From Prochilodus magdalenae (taxonomy: Eukaryota > Chordata > Actinopteri > Characiformes > Prochilodontidae), in contig JAMWET010000754.1 in the NCBI GenBank assembly GCA_024036415.1, positions 124,001 to 188,000 of the forward strand: a stretch of DNA of 64,000 nt, given 5' to 3'. Of the stretch, positions 20,367 through 33,827 are shown piece by piece. Position 1 is the stretch's first letter. Each line of letters begins with the position of its first letter. The notes beneath the pieces are model-generated. The model worked only from the letters and a program-made list of their open reading frames with translations. It ran no database searches and was not told where the DNA came from. The translations under genes and the position numbers were made by a program.

Positions 20367-23300
20367 CCCAGCCTCTTTCCATTCTATGCCTACCTCCACA
20401 AACTAGTCTGGCCGAACATGTGTATCAAAGGTAAGGAGCTTTGAGAGGGAAACTGAGACACACTAAGCCCTTTAATACAACAGCAATTAAAGGTGCACAA
20501 TTAAAGTGCTTACTCTGGAATTTAGCCTCAATGCTAGGGCACCGTCAAATAAGGAGTGTGCAGTCAGGCAGAAAGGCTGTGCAGACATGGCAATAATTAT
20601 AGGTGGACATTTCAGAAAATTGAATTAGCTTTAAGATTTGTGGAATAAAAATAAAACCCTGGGATGTAAAACCAAAATCTTCGGATTACGTAAACAGACA
20701 ATGTGCAGGTAGAATAGAGGCACCTGGGAGAACCCACAAAGTACACCATGAAAGGAGCTAAGCATTAGGAAGTAAATCTGGCTCCTAACAGGCACAAATC
20801 TACACATAAGATGAGTGTTCCATATAATATCCGTAGTAGAGATGGCTTAATGTTCTAAATTGTGGCGCTTTAAATAAAGTGGTGTGTCTGATTCTTTGCG
20901 TGTAGCAGCAAGTACTTGTGATCATGCTTGGTATTATGAAGACCACTAATCACACCATCACAGTTTTAGTCAGGATGGAATTTAAGACAGTAGATATTAT
21001 AGAATAACACTTCCACATTTTTCATCTAAAAAAGTATAACTTTAGCACTGTTGTAAAACTTATGCTAGCATTGTAGTAAAACTTTCAGAAAATGCTCTAC
21101 CGCCATTTCGGTGAACAGAATAACGTTCGTTCGCCTGCCAACATGAACATACAGTAACTTGCATACAGTTTATTGCATCATTGTTGCTGCAGCTACAACC
21201 TTGCAGAGGGATGAAGGTTAAGCAAAACCACTACAATGACTGAAAAGATGAAAAGGTATGTGGACACTTTAGAAAGCAGTACGAGGAGAAGATGAGCTCG
21301 AATGGTGGAACGAATGCATATAACCTGCATACTTCTCAGGTTCCAAAAATTCCAATGTGTGATTTTGCAGGGACTAATAAAAATGCAGCCCAAAGTACCA
21401 GCAATCCTCAATGACAATCTTCTCATAAGATATGTGGCTGTTTAATATCAGAAACCCTAATACAGGAAAAAGCAGAGAAGTTGACATTGACCTTGGGATG
21501 TGGAAATGAAAACTTGGAAGTCGTGATGACCCCAGTAAAAACACAGGAAGGTATAGCCACAGTATTCCTAGTTTTTTTGATTTATTTGAGCAAATAGTCT
21601 AGTTTGGTTTTGTTTTTCCTTTTATTTCAGTGGTAACTTTCTGACTAAAACTCAGATATGTGTGTGGTGAGTTGCTTGGTAGCGTACCTTACAATTGATT
21701 ATTGACCTTGATACAAGGTGCTGTACTAAAAGATGGAAGTAAGAATTAAGGTGGTATTTGCTTTTGTGATATGAATTGAAATATGAATATATTATTTTTA
21801 AATTTGCTCATTGAATAATATTCATTTTAATTTGGAAGTAATTTACTGAGCTAATTTTAGACCTTCTTGATAACTAATTATTAAATTATAAATTCACAAT
21901 TGCAATATTTACGTTACATACCAGTATTAAATATGTAGGCGTAATGTGTGATATTTTGGAGTATATTCAGTTTTTTCATCATGCTATTTGTTTGTATTCA
22001 TGAAGTTAATTTGGGTAGATAAAAAGGTAGGCTGGAGCTCCTGATCTACTTTGTGCCAACATTGTGTTTTAAGTCCTATTACAAACTTTCCATTGTTAGA
22101 TGGGCATTCTTTTTAAATATGGAATTCTTTTAAAATTTTTAAAGACCACAAATGAAAAGTTAATTAAAATGGTACAACAGTTGTACAATGGTCCATCATT
22201 CTAGCACATATTTCTTTTGTTCAGTTCTGAGTTAATGCGTGACCCAAAGGAAAGAATTGCACATTTAGGAAGTAAGTATTAATATTTTAATCAAGGCTGT
22301 TGATATGTGTTCAGATATTCATTGTGTCTTTGTGTGGTTGGTTTGGGACCTTCAGAAGCACAGGTATGAATATTAAGGAAAAGGAAAAAGAAAATCTGAC
22401 TTGTAAATCACAAGAGCATAACGCTTTAAATCTTAGAAAATTGAGTTTTTATATCTTGGACGGCAATACATTCAATCGACAGTGTAACATTTGTGTTAAA
22501 ACTGCCATAGGACTGCTTTTCCTTTCTGAAATGTGGCTGGTGGGACAGATTACCATTTTATCTACTTGATATGCAACAGAGTTATTTGTATTCATCTGAG
22601 TTTTGCTCAGCAGAATCCATTTTTCCCACATTATGTGAAGTTATTTGAAACAGTCTTGTCTTATGAATTACAGTGCCAATAAAAAGAGTATTATAATAAT
22701 GGCTAATAACAGTTTATGACAGCAGCTGTGCAAATTGTCCACAAACTCTCCAGACTGACTGCCTATTTTACCTTTCATTTAGCCCTGCATCTTGCCATCT
22801 CTGTTGTTGTACACTGCTAATGAACCAAGTAAAGCCAGAAGGACTGTGATGTCTTTATGTATGCATTTGTAGCATGGTCATGCTAATGCTCATTAGCACC
22901 AGTGAAGGAGCACTTTGGTCTAGGATGAACGGTGACAGACTGAATACTTGTCCAATTTGTTAGGCAAAAAAAAAAGTATGTCTGTCACAATTATGACATT
23001 GCAACTGAATATATGAATATGAATATCTGCAAATAATGACTATATTGCATTTATGGTTCATTGTAATTCAGCTATTAAAGTACAAGCCTAATGTGCCCAA
23101 ACTGGCTAGCTATCCTGTTTCTTGTTGTTCGATTCCTTTTTAACATGCCCCTTGCCTACTTACATCTCGCTTCTCAGACGTATGTCACACTTCTGGTACA
23201 CAAGTGGCCACTTGGGAGAAGTGGTAATGAAGATATGGAGGAGAGGGGCTAGGTTAGCATTGGCAAGCTAATATTCTAGCTAACCAACTAGCCATGCACA

Positions 23301-24401
23301 CTTTGCATTATCAGATCCTAATGTACTTTGCATTTATGAGCTTTGCTGCTGTAAACATGGTGTTGAAAGGTGGTGCTGTACCTGTGATGTTGTTTTTGTT
23401 AGCTGTGTATGCCAACTAGCCACAAGAAAAGTGATGAAAGCTGAATCAGCGTTGTGTATAAGAGATGGAGTTCTTTACAAACTAAAGCCCAGCAACTTTT
23501 AAATGATATAGTAGTTTTAAAATGTTAAGCATGTTAAAGTACTTTTCTGATGTGTCTTAAAACGACATTGTCCCCCATTATATTCATGTTTGAACAGGGA
23601 AATTATTTCCGGGCTTCAGTTCTGCTGCTCAAGTTGACATTTGAGTTCACTCGATCCCTCACCTCTCCAAGGGCTCATCAAACATCTTTCACTTCAGTTA
23701 ATAAACTAATGGAAAGGCTCTTAAGATGGCATTGGGGATTCCCCTGATGGGAAATGGTGAGACCAAGTGGGGGAGGGCATGTTAAAACAGGCGGCCTGTA
23801 GCTCTCAACTGGAACTTGAGCTCAAATAAACAAACGCTTTAAATGTGCTATAGCATTATTCAGAAGTTATTTTCGTAAGACTCATGGAATGTTCCAGTCT
23901 CTGCTTTTTCTTTTTTTCATTTATTTGCTTTAACTTGACTGGTGAAAGCACATCCAGTTTACAGTTTGTATGTTGCAGTGTAAATATAATAAAGTGTCTA
24001 TGTAACTGTGGTGAACTTATGTAACTGTGACTGTGTGATGGTAATAATTGTTGCAGGCTTTTGACATGACTCACTTGTAGTTTATTGAGAAAAGCAGATA
24101 AATTATGTAGTTCATATTTTATTTTTAGCTTTGCATCTATATTACATATAAGTAATAAGTATAAAAGGCCGTATTTTATTATTATTTAAATTTGATCAGT
24201 GGTTATTTTTCTGAAAGTCTCAATTTTTATCATTGCTTGACATTAAAACAAACAGAAAAAGTTAAAAATGCAATTCAGATTGTAGATGTAACTTAGTTAT
24301 ATAGTTATAACTATGTAATTAGTGTGTAATACAATTGAATAGTGTAGCAATGTAGCAGTACTAACTCTGAACTCACAATGGTTTAATCTGCTTCTCCTCC
24401 T

Positions 24402-24403
<2 letters not shown>
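20367..24403. other. Non-coding, no gene seen
   Basis: About 4 kb of AT-rich sequence with only short frames (for example 22300-22569 plus and 21193-21426 minus), none with domains. Words such as 'TTAGCATTGGCAAGCTAATA' around 23250-23290 hint at old transposon debris, but no ends were located. Confidence 0.55.

Positions 24404-24404
<1 letters not shown>

Positions 24405-24478
<74 letters not shown>
24405..24478 (+). repeat. (CA)37 microsatellite
   Basis: 74 bases of uninterrupted CA repeat, a typical fish dinucleotide microsatellite and likely length-polymorphic. Confidence 0.97.
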
Positions 24479-24479
<1 letters not shown>

Positions 24480-25109
24480 TCTCCTTGTTTTAAGTCTGCT
24501 AGCTGGCTTGTCAATGCCAAGCTCTATTTACTCTCTACCAAAATGTTCTCTTCATAGTTTCTTCACAGTCACACTGTGGACAGGGCTTTAAGTAATGATA
24601 TTCTACACCTCTGTCTTTAACTGAAACGTCAGAGTCCTCCAGTCTTTCCTGCTAAGGAACTAACAGTCCCGCATTTTAAGTGGACTTACACTTGTTTGTT
24701 TGTTCAGCTAGTATTTATTGTCTGTCCCTCATTAAAGGGCCCACAAAGAGGCCTTTATGCATGTCTGTTCTGTTCAGTGCTGGCCATTGCGGATTTGTGC
24801 TCTGGAAGAGTATATGTGCAATGAAGTAAGCATTTTAATTAGACGCCATTGATTTACTTTATAGGAAATAGCCTGCAGGAAAGGAAACATAATGTTAAAA
24901 ATTCTTAATATAAGTAATACAAGTTAGAATAACTTTATCCTATTTTAATAGCTGTCACCCACCTTTAACATGTACATGGTGGTAGTCAATATTAGGCTAT
25001 GAAAAGGCTATGAAATACTGTGAATACAATGACTTTCTAAAAGCCCTTGCAGCAGTAAACACTTAAAAGGGACATATGATAATAAATACAAAAAAGGTAA
25101 ATAAGATAA
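24479..25109. other. Non-coding, no recognised feature
   Basis: No frame or repeat of note, except 'ACTTAAAAGGGACATATGAT' at 25061-25080, which resembles words near 17376 and, reversed, near 19814. Confidence 0.45.
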
Positions 25110-25330
25110 TGTGTTTAATTTGATGCATTTGATCATTTGCATTTTTTTATTTTGTTTATTTAGTTAACAAATCAGCTGGACTTTATGTTAGGTGAAAATG
25201 TCATGATGAATTGACCAATAGAAATGCTCCAAAATGACTTAAAAGAACTCTTTTTTACTCTGACTTCCATAAACAGTTAGGAAAGTTACCTTTTTGGAAA
25301 ATGCTGTATAGTTCCGACAGAGACGATACA
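25110..25330 (+). mobile_element. Partial copy of the 40586-type inverted-repeat element
   Basis: It shares 'GTCATGATGAATTGACCAAT' and 'AGAAATGCTCCAAAATGACT' with the reference copy, then 'TGACTTCCATAAACAG' and 'AAAGTTACCTTTTTGGA'. A right-end remnant 'TTCCGACAGAGACGATACA' corresponds to the right inverted repeat. The left end is eroded. Confidence 0.6.
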
Positions 25331-27639
25331 TTTAAGATTAAATGGACATTGATCTGAAATCAATTTTGGGTTTTTCAGTTTTCAAGCCGATTTCAAGCTG
25401 AGAGGGAAGCATAACAGTAACCCTTTTCACTCCTGCGTAAGCATACCGAGACTGCAGTTGTGACATTTACAAATCCACTATTGATTGTTTACTCAAGTTC
25501 AAAAAGTGAGAACAAATGTCATTCCGATTTTTCTGTGCCTGGATGTTGAACCTAGCCGGTAGTGAGTTGAAAAGTAGGACTGCTGTGTGTGTCCTAGGGA
25601 AATAAAGGGAAAGTTTTATTCATTCAAACAAACCTGGTTTTGGCGTGTTCAAAGCAGAAGCCTCATTAGACGGTAAAGTAGAGGGAATTGGTAAATTGGC
25701 CAGGCTGCAGCGTAGACACACAGCTCTTTGTTTTCTACAGCGAAACTGGCACCTATTCAAACTGGGCCCAGCGCTTGCTAGGCTTCAAAGGCTTACGGGG
25801 GTTGCAGGGGCGAGTGCTGCGAGAGACTTGTCAATATATTTTGCGAGCATTAGGCAGCAAAGTGGAGTGATAGCTCTCAAGGGGACTGCCCTTAAGCTGT
25901 TCTTCTATAAATATTAATAAGGCCCACCAGCCTGCCTGGAAGGTAACTCGGTGCGTTTGGCCTGTGTCGCTGACTGTAGTTCAGCGTGTCAAGCGATGAG
26001 GGTGGGGGAGAGAGAATGAGATGACATTTAGTGACACTTTTCATTTCCGGTTTGATTTCATCACTCCTGTCTGAAATGGCACCCCAAGCTACTAGCCTAC
26101 AAAAATACAGGAAAGAAGTGCAGGGATGTGTAGCTCTTTCCCCACTGCCCAGAAATGTCCTAGCAATGGCCCGAGTGTGGAACACAGTTGTTTGGGACTT
26201 TTACTGTTCAGTTTGATTGTTATGGAAGCAAATTACCAATTGTTTGGATGATTAATTGTGAGATTTATAAAAAAGGCCAAATTACAAAGACTTCAAATGA
26301 TCAGTGTCCAATTAAAATCTCTGAATTTGCTATACTTTATGACAATTCCATTACAAATGGGTTAACAAAAGTGGTCTAAAATTGCTTCTTGCATTTAGTA
26401 GCATTAAAGTCCCAGGGATCCTTAAGCTGTGTTTCTCTCTAATAAGATTAAACTTGTTCTTATTTCATTAATATTATTCCAATATTCCAATTTTATATCC
26501 CATATATTTCACCATATTTCTCCCCTCTCAATATAAACAGGGTGGTCCTAATCTTGAGTAATGCTTCTATAAGCATTTCCTAACCAATCACAAGTCTGAC
26601 ATCTCTTGCTCCACCCACACAAACAGCTTCAGAGTCGAAGAAACTTGTTGAGCTGAAGATATCCCAGCAAAACCGGAGCTAGCTTAATTCATTTGTCCAT
26701 ACACCAACAATGTTCATCTGTTCATCTATGTGCCCATCAGTTCTCAATCATCTCAATCATCTGTGACGTTTTTGTCCAGTTAGGATCATATAAAAGCTGG
26801 ATAATGAATTTAGTTCTGAATGAGTGGTAGAGCAGGCAGACATGGAGCTGTTAATCAAATATTCATTACTTGCTCCCATACAGTTCTCAGACAGGTCAGA
26901 TCAGCCTTTTTAAACTGGGTTTCATTGTATTTATATTTTTATTCAAGCTGTTGTGTAAGCTTAATATCAATCTCAAGTTCTATATTATCATACACACGTT
27001 TAAATACGTTACTCTGTGTTTCCTGTGTCTTAAAAATGTTTTTTGGAAAATGTAATATTTTGTAGATATACGATTTAGTTGGGTAATGGGTGAGTCTTGG
27101 AGGAAAGAAAGAATGGGTAACCTTTGAAAATACATCATTCTAAAGGTTTAAGAACAGTATCTGAAATGCTTATGAATGCTTATTGTTTCCTCTTATATTT
27201 ATATAAAATATGAGTGTATATTGGATGTAACAGTGATTTGATTGGCATTACAGAAAAATGTAACACGTATCGTAGAAATGCAGCAAAATGAAAGTAATGC
27301 AGATTGTTTTGCTTATTCAACATCGTTAAACTGCATAATCCACATTAATCCAGTAATCCTGAGAACCCTACTGTACATCCTTTTAGTTCTTTTAGGTGAG
27401 GTATAGCACTTCCTCTTAATTCTTAACACATTCCTTTTAGCAGGAGATTTGTTTATCATTTTCAATATTATTATTATTATCTTTATTATAGATTCCTACT
27501 GAGCAGTGATATAAAAAAAGTAATACCATTTAGTTGAAAGTATGCCTTTTTTCATGGCCAAGTGAAACACTTACAGTGGATAATCTAACAAAGACAGTCA
27601 TCTGAGAAGTTTATCCACAGAGTTATTAAACAAGCATTC
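25331..27639. other. Non-coding; possible regulatory texture at 25640-25930
   Basis: 25640-25930 is more GC-rich and unique, with a 90-codon plus-strand frame that has no motif. 26520-26830 includes 'CCAATCACAAGTCTGACATC' and 'TGCTCCACCCACACAAAC', reminiscent of diverged fish repeats. No gene was seen. Confidence 0.45.
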
Positions 27640-27960
27640 AAGCATTGCATTCAGATCTCTTTGCTTATTAGAAGCGGTGTTGATTAGCCCGAAACGATTT
27701 AGCTAATGAGCAGCAATGGGAAGTTCGGCTAAGCATCTTAAGTCCCTCTCTGTTAGAAGTGGTATTCATAAGTCCCATGCACAGATGTATTGAACAATAT
27801 AATTATGTTTCTCTGGCGCAGACCGAACTATTAAAAGCTCGGCCATACATAATGCATCTGTGCTGTCGGAAGAGTTTATCTTCTCACTTTTTCCCAGCGC
27901 AGAGAGGCTGATCCCGGGGTGGAGGAATGACCTTTAAAGGAATAGTGCTCTAGTGTTTGG
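27640..27960. promoter_or_regulatory. Candidate conserved cis-regulatory segment
   Basis: Unique sequence with 'GTTGATTAGCCCGAAACG', 'TTTAGCTAATGAGCAGC', 'AATATAATTATGTTTCTC' and 'CATACATAATGCATCTG'. It has many homeodomain-type TAAT/ATTA cores and no coding frame. The enhancer reading is inferred. Confidence 0.35.
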
Positions 27961-28534
27961 GTGTTCCCTTTATATTTGCAAAATAATTTTGGGTTCTCCA
28001 AGCAGCTGAACTGGCCACAGTGCGTGTATTGGGCTCTTGGAGAAGGTACTCAGCCGCTTAATGGCACGCAGCTAGCCTGCATGCTTGACTGTTTTAATTT
28101 ATGCCCTGTTTGTTCCATTTCTCTGGTTTATTCTGCAAAAAAAAGGAAGTATTGGTCATGCTTGACTGCATTCATGTGTCATTCACTACAGTTAAAAGTT
28201 TAAGACGTGTGCAGACTGGATTAGGCTACAAAGTGTACAGGATTAAACATGTGGATTAAATAAACCACACAGCTGCTAAAATATCTCCACTGACTGATCG
28301 ACAGCTTGCAGTCTTAGAAATAAACACGTCTTGGCTTAAATTCATGGTTCCTAATTGGTAGAAAACTTTCCATGGACGTTTCTAAAACTTCAAAAATGGT
28401 TCTTCACACTCATACAGAGTTCTGCACGATATTAGGAAAAAAAAACCTTACATGACTGTTAAACAGGGAGGGCCTCATGTTGGACGGTGGTTGTGGCACA
28501 CCTGCACATTGGCCTTATCATTGGGAGATTGTAA
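27961..28534. other. Non-coding, no recognised feature
   Basis: The short plus-strand frame at 27961-28203 has no domain. Nothing else was identified. Confidence 0.5.
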
Positions 28535-29168
28535 GTCTGAGTGCTGATGATGCTCCAACCACAAAAAAGGACAACATGCAGTCATCAGCAGTATTTTCAC
28601 TGATACTAAAACGGTGTGTAGTTTATATGGGGTAGCTACTTATCGAAGTCCTGTATTCATTCTACATGTAGATTAAAAGCAGACCCAAAAGGACAAGCAC
28701 AGTTTGTATATTACATATGGCAAACATTCATATCATGGCTTTTGCGCTGGGCTATTCGAATAACCCTCTTCCAATAAATTAAAGGAAATGACAGTAAACT
28801 TTCTACCAGGAAGTATTAACATCTGAATCCTGATGATGCTCCAACTGCAAAAAAGACAACACAGAGTTATCAGCAGTATTTTCACTGATACTAAAACCGT
28901 GGGCAGTTCATATGGGCTGATGCCAAGCGATATATATTAGATGGGCCCTGGGGTATTGGACATTTTTAGCCTTTTATTTCATGTAGCTATTTTTCTTTAA
29001 CTCCTACATACATTCTACATGTAGATTAAAGGCAGATCCAAAAGGAAATTCACAGTTTGTATATTGCATATGGCAAACATTCATATCATGGCTTTTGCAT
29101 TGGGTTATCCTGCCGTCTTCCAGTACACTTAATGAAATGACCGTGAAACTCCGTACCAGTATGTACTG
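28535..29168 (+). repeat. Two-copy tandem duplication (unit 286 / about 348 bp)
   Basis: Copy 1 (28535-28820) and copy 2 (28821-29168) share, in order, 'CTGATGATGCTCCAAC', 'ATCAGCAGTATTTTCACTGA', 'CATTCTACATGTAGATTAAA', 'CATATGGCAAACATTCATAT' and 'CATGGCTTTTGC'. Copy 2 carries about 66 extra bases at 28916-28981. Substitutions are scattered through both copies, so the duplication is not recent. No coding frame runs through either copy. Confidence 0.85.
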
Positions 29169-29769
29169 AAAAGCGTACCTGTAAGCTCTGATATTATGGA
29201 GGGGAGAAAAGATTACTAGTATTATTATTATAGGGTTAGATCAGAATCAAAGTGGATATGATTTGCCCGTATTGGCTACTCCGTCCTTATGGCTGCTCTT
29301 TGTTCTGGCTTCTTTTGAGTTAATGACTCTTTGCAGGCAGCAGAAGCAGGATGACTCCTGTGCGGCAAAGGTGTAAAATCGCACCTCTTTGATGTTAAGC
29401 AGTTTGCTCAAGATTCCAGATAAGGGTGTTAATTAGTTGACAAATGTTCTTGCTTGAATGTTTTTTTGTGTTTCGTAAGTCTCAGGTTTTAAACATTTGA
29501 GCTCAAAGAAGTGCTACCTTAATCATAAAGTAATTGAATTTGTGCTTTCTTACCTCCAGTTAGCTAATTCCTTGTTAGTCCGCAGTTAATCCACTCCTTT
29601 TCACGGAATGCCCACATTCTTCTATTATTGGGTTGTCTACAAACGAGTGATACAGTCAGAGTAGTCATGTGATGCAAATATATGTTGGTTATATTGAGAG
29701 TTCAGTGAGCATTATGACAAATTCTGAATGAACCATCTATCGTCACTTTCTAGCTTCAGTTAATACTCA
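29169..29769. other. Non-coding, no recognised feature
   Basis: Mixed unique sequence; 29240-29420 is slightly more GC-rich. No frame, repeat end or RNA signature was seen. Confidence 0.5.
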
Positions 29770-30081
29770 TAGTCAAGCTGTTTATTATAGTCCTGTTGCC
29801 CAAACCTGTATACTTGAACATCCAGCTGTGTTTTTATTTTGTTCTTATTTATCTATATTTATTTATCTATACTGAACATCTGTACAAAGCAATTTGGCTG
29901 TTACTGAACATTAAGCTGCTATTTTCCCACCTGCACTGTACACTTTATATATCCATACTGTTTATGGATACACATACTTACTGATACTGCGCTACTCTTT
30001 GCACATGTCCTGTACACATACTGTACTGTACTGTTGTTTTTGTCTATTTGTCTTTGCACTATATATATATGTATATGTATG

Positions 30082-30149
<68 letters not shown>

Positions 30150-30276
30150 CTAAAATTATGTAAATATACATACATACACATTCTTCAACTGCACTGGAGA
30201 AGGAGCCTGACCGTGTTTCGTTATACTGTACAACCCTGTATTGGTATAATGACAATAAAGTTGAATTGAATTGAAT
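29770..30276 (+). mobile_element. LINE-like 3' end with polyadenylation signal and (TTGAA)n tail, split by a (TA)n tract
   Basis: The stretch has the texture of fish non-LTR retrotransposon 3' ends: repeated 'CTGTAC', 'TTTGCACT', 'TACTG' words, then 'TTTCGTTATACTGTACAACC', an AATAAA at 30254-30259, and a (TTGAA)n tail at 30261-30276. The coding part is absent, so it would be a 5'-truncated insertion. The clade is uncertain. A retrocopied 3' UTR is an alternative. Confidence 0.5.
30061..30145. repeat. (TA)n microsatellite
   Basis: Nearly pure TA repeat with a few TG steps at its left end, inside the LINE-like tail. Frames across it encode Tyr-Ile repeats and are not genes. Confidence 0.95.
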
Positions 30277-33200
30277 AAGCATTTATTGACTTAAATGAAT
30301 GGTCATCTCAAAAGCTTTGCATCTAGGTGTGCACTGGCTCTCATATTTAGTGAAAATATAAGTTGGGTGAAAAGAGCAAACTGCCCTTGTGGTCACACAG
30401 AAACCCGAGGATAACGTGTGAGGTTGCACGAGAGTGTTTTTCAATTTTCCTTTGTTCAGCATAAACCCGAGAATGTTGACAAGCGTGTCATCGTGTAGCA
30501 ACTAACTGTTATTGCATTCATTGTCTCTTACCTTGGAAGATGTATGAAGGACAGATGTAACATAAATCTACTTTGGCTTTAGCTGCTGTTTTAGCAAGAA
30601 CCACAGGCGAGTGTGAGCATTAGTCAGCCAAAAGCAATGGGACTCAATCATGTCCATCTAACTCAACTAACTCAAAATGACTTAGAAGAACCTAACAGAG
30701 CCTCCTAAAAAGAAGGTTCCTAAATTGCTCTTTGGTTCTTTAGGTAACCAGAAATGGGTGTTGGGTGCCTCCAGCTTTATCTTTAACAGTGAGGAGGGGC
30801 CAATCAGTATTATAATGCAGGGCAGTCTTCTAGTCTCTTCTTATTTGCTAGGATGTAAAACAAAAAGGGCTTTCTATGCCTCTCTGCTCTTTGAGAAGGT
30901 TAAGCAAGGTTAATTCTCATGATTACTTATGCATAAGTTTAATTTCTGTCAATAGTATTGAATTGTGTTTAAACAGAACAAATAGAAAAGCAGTGTTTAT
31001 GGTGATTAATTCTAAACCTGACCTGAATGAAATGACATGCATAACTTTAGACGAACTGAAATCAATTAATTAGGTCTGTTTATAGTAAGGAGCAGTTGAT
31101 TTAAAGATATTTCTAATTAACCTTACAAGACTACACGTGAAAAGCACCATTCACACGTCTGCACGTTCTTTGTTTAGCTCGTTCTGTGTGCAGCCTAGAA
31201 GTGGGAGAGGTTTTCTATAAGGTTTCCATAGAATACAGAGGGATTAATTACACTTGCATCTTGGTGCATGTAAAATTGAATGGCTTCTTTCATAAACTTG
31301 TGATATACCACTCTTGTATGCTTTAGCAGCGGGGAAATAAGAGCAGATGATTCTGATCATAATGAGCTGAAACATAACAGGTTAAATTGAGCATCAAAGG
31401 GAAATAATACATCCTTTTAGCTACTTTACACCGCATAATATGATGACGAAGGTGCTGAAAAGAGTAGGGAATGTATTACGTCCCCCTGAACCATTTCTCA
31501 CTTCTCAGCTCTTTTTTTTCCCGTCATGCAAAACCTGAGCAAAGTAAAGAATGGAAAGAAATGACCAAATGGACCAGTGTCAGTAGATTTGTGTCAAAAT
31601 CTATTTCCATGAAACTTTCTAAAATTGACTAATAAAAATGCCAGGCACAGAATGAGGTTAGTAATGGGGTTATTAATATTCATTCAGATTCATTCCTTTA
31701 TTTCAAGGTGCTAAAAATATATGCCAGGATGAGAACATTCATACACTTCGCCAAGGAAAATGTACAGAGATATGCAAATTGTGCACGATCGCATAGTAAA
31801 CCCTTTATTAGAATTATTGCACTGTACGGTACATTGTGTAGGCTGCACGAGCAGCGGACAGGGAATTTGATGGGGTGGTGTGGATGGCTATACAACCTGT
31901 GATTATGTACCAGACGAAGTTTCCCAGTGCCTCCCTTCGGCAAAGTGACTTTTCTTGACTGCGTATACGGCAGGGAATATTGTGCTATACTTTAAAAGCC
32001 TAACAAGCTGAAGCTGGCCAGCACTAGCTGAACAAACTATCCTTGAGGTTCACTTGTCTGATAAATAACATGCACCTGCAATATTCCGTGAAAGCAAAAG
32101 CAGGCCAAAGAGTCGCCGGTTCACTTACGTTCTCATTTTCTGCTCCTCTATTTGTTATATAACCTGTAATTTGTCCTGATTGAGCATATTGAAGACACTG
32201 ATAGTTGTTGGCTTTGTGCTGTAGTGGCACTGAGTGACCAGACTGAGCCTGAGAGCGATACAAAATCCAGGTTTTGCCGAAAAGCAGTGCCTAGATATTG
32301 GAGAGGCGCATTATCTGCAGCCCTGAAGCACACTCCCGCACACTAATTCATGTTGTAAATTAAATATTAAGCATCTTTAAATGTGGTCATCGGGGCAGTG
32401 AGATATATCACAGTAGTATAGCTGACTGGAGGACATTAACGTTGCACTGGTGTGCTTGCATTGGCCACAGAGTTGGCTTTTCAACGAGTGAAAGTCTGAA
32501 TGGACACCAATCCAATAGCATTATTGTAATGATTGAGCAGGTGAGGGGGGTGGATGTAAATGCAGAGTCTGAGTAGGGTATAAGCAGGTACGATGAGCAC
32601 AGGAGGGCAATGATAAATAACAAAACCAAAGACACAGGCACAGACAACCGGATGCTTATATTCATATTCATGTTCAGTGCCAGACTGGGAGCAACAAAGA
32701 AGTATATTTACACAAGGACAGGCGGGGCACACTTAGATAGGGGAGGAGCTACAAACTAGAGACAGGTAATGGGCATGTCAAGAGGGTGGAGACAAAAGCA
32801 CATGGCAAGGACATATGGGAAAAGCAACTACAGAGAGCATTGCAGGGTGGTAGAAGGTGGTGCTAGAGAAGAACCATGTTAGGTTTCCTAAAGAAGGAAC
32901 TAGAAAAGCTTATCTGAGTCACTTCTTGCCCACCACACTAACTATATACATAGTATTTGTGGTTTGTTTTAAATCAAGACTGTTTTCGTCAATTTATTTA
33001 ACTTGATGGATCTTTATAGAACTAGTTCTACCAGTTCATGGCAAGTTTAGACTCTAACCTTCATGTACTAGCTGGAAAATATTATCGAACAGAACACTAA
33101 CTGCCTTAAATGTAAATGTAAATATTATTTATAGATCTGTATAGAGCTGAAGAAGCTTTATAGAACCATTGTTTGTAAGTGTGAGTCTGGGTTTTGTACC

Positions 33201-33827
33201 CATAGATGCAAAAGGTTCCTTAAAGGATCAAGTGTTTTGCAGTTGTTGTGTAATACATGGAAGAACACGGCCCTTGTTGAATAAGTAATAGAAGCACTCA
33301 CTACGGTGCAGGAGAGAGACTGAGTAGGGGGAATTCTCATTTTACTGAAGCCATCTACCGGTATTAACCCATTACTGCCACTGCTGAACCTTGCAGCTGT
33401 TGTAAGACTCCATGTTTAATTTGGCACTTTTAAAATAAAGGTGCAAATAGGTCCAGTAGAAGCCCTTTGGCTTCCTTAAAGACCTTTCAATGAAAAATTC
33501 TTCTTAATTCTGTGAAAGAGTGTGAATTTGAGGAATATTATTACATTGTAGAGAAGCTCTGCCTATTGCAAAGGTTCTGTACAAAATGACGGTGTTGAGA
33601 AAGTTACTAAAATTGTAATTTGTTACAAATAACAGGATTTTACTGATTACTTTGGGTAAAGAGTAATGGAAACACTCCTAACTTCATTTACTTGCAAATG
33701 TTACTCCCTAAACCCCCCAAAAATCCATACCTAGTGCTGTAAAAATGCTGTAGTACTAAAGCAAAACCAGCTGATTTAAATCATGAAGTGTATCCTATTG
33801 AGGTGATTTTGAGGCACTGTGTATATC
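30277..33827. other. Non-coding, no gene seen
   Basis: Short frames only. 32660-32840 ('GGACAGGCGGGGCACAC', 'GGAGACAAAAGCACATGG') resembles a diverged fish interspersed repeat, with low certainty. 31100-31460 is unique and repeat-poor and could be regulatory, but nothing specific supports this. Words like 'GGTTCCTAAATTGCTC' near 30714 look like debris of 'GGTTCTT' palindromic elements. Confidence 0.45.

Noticed and set aside
24297..24479. Cys-Val repeat peptide
   Set aside because: Translation of the (CA)n microsatellite.
31600..31650. Possible further copy of the 40586-type element ('GACTAATAAAAATGCC')
   Set aside because: The similarity is too short and no other block of the family follows.
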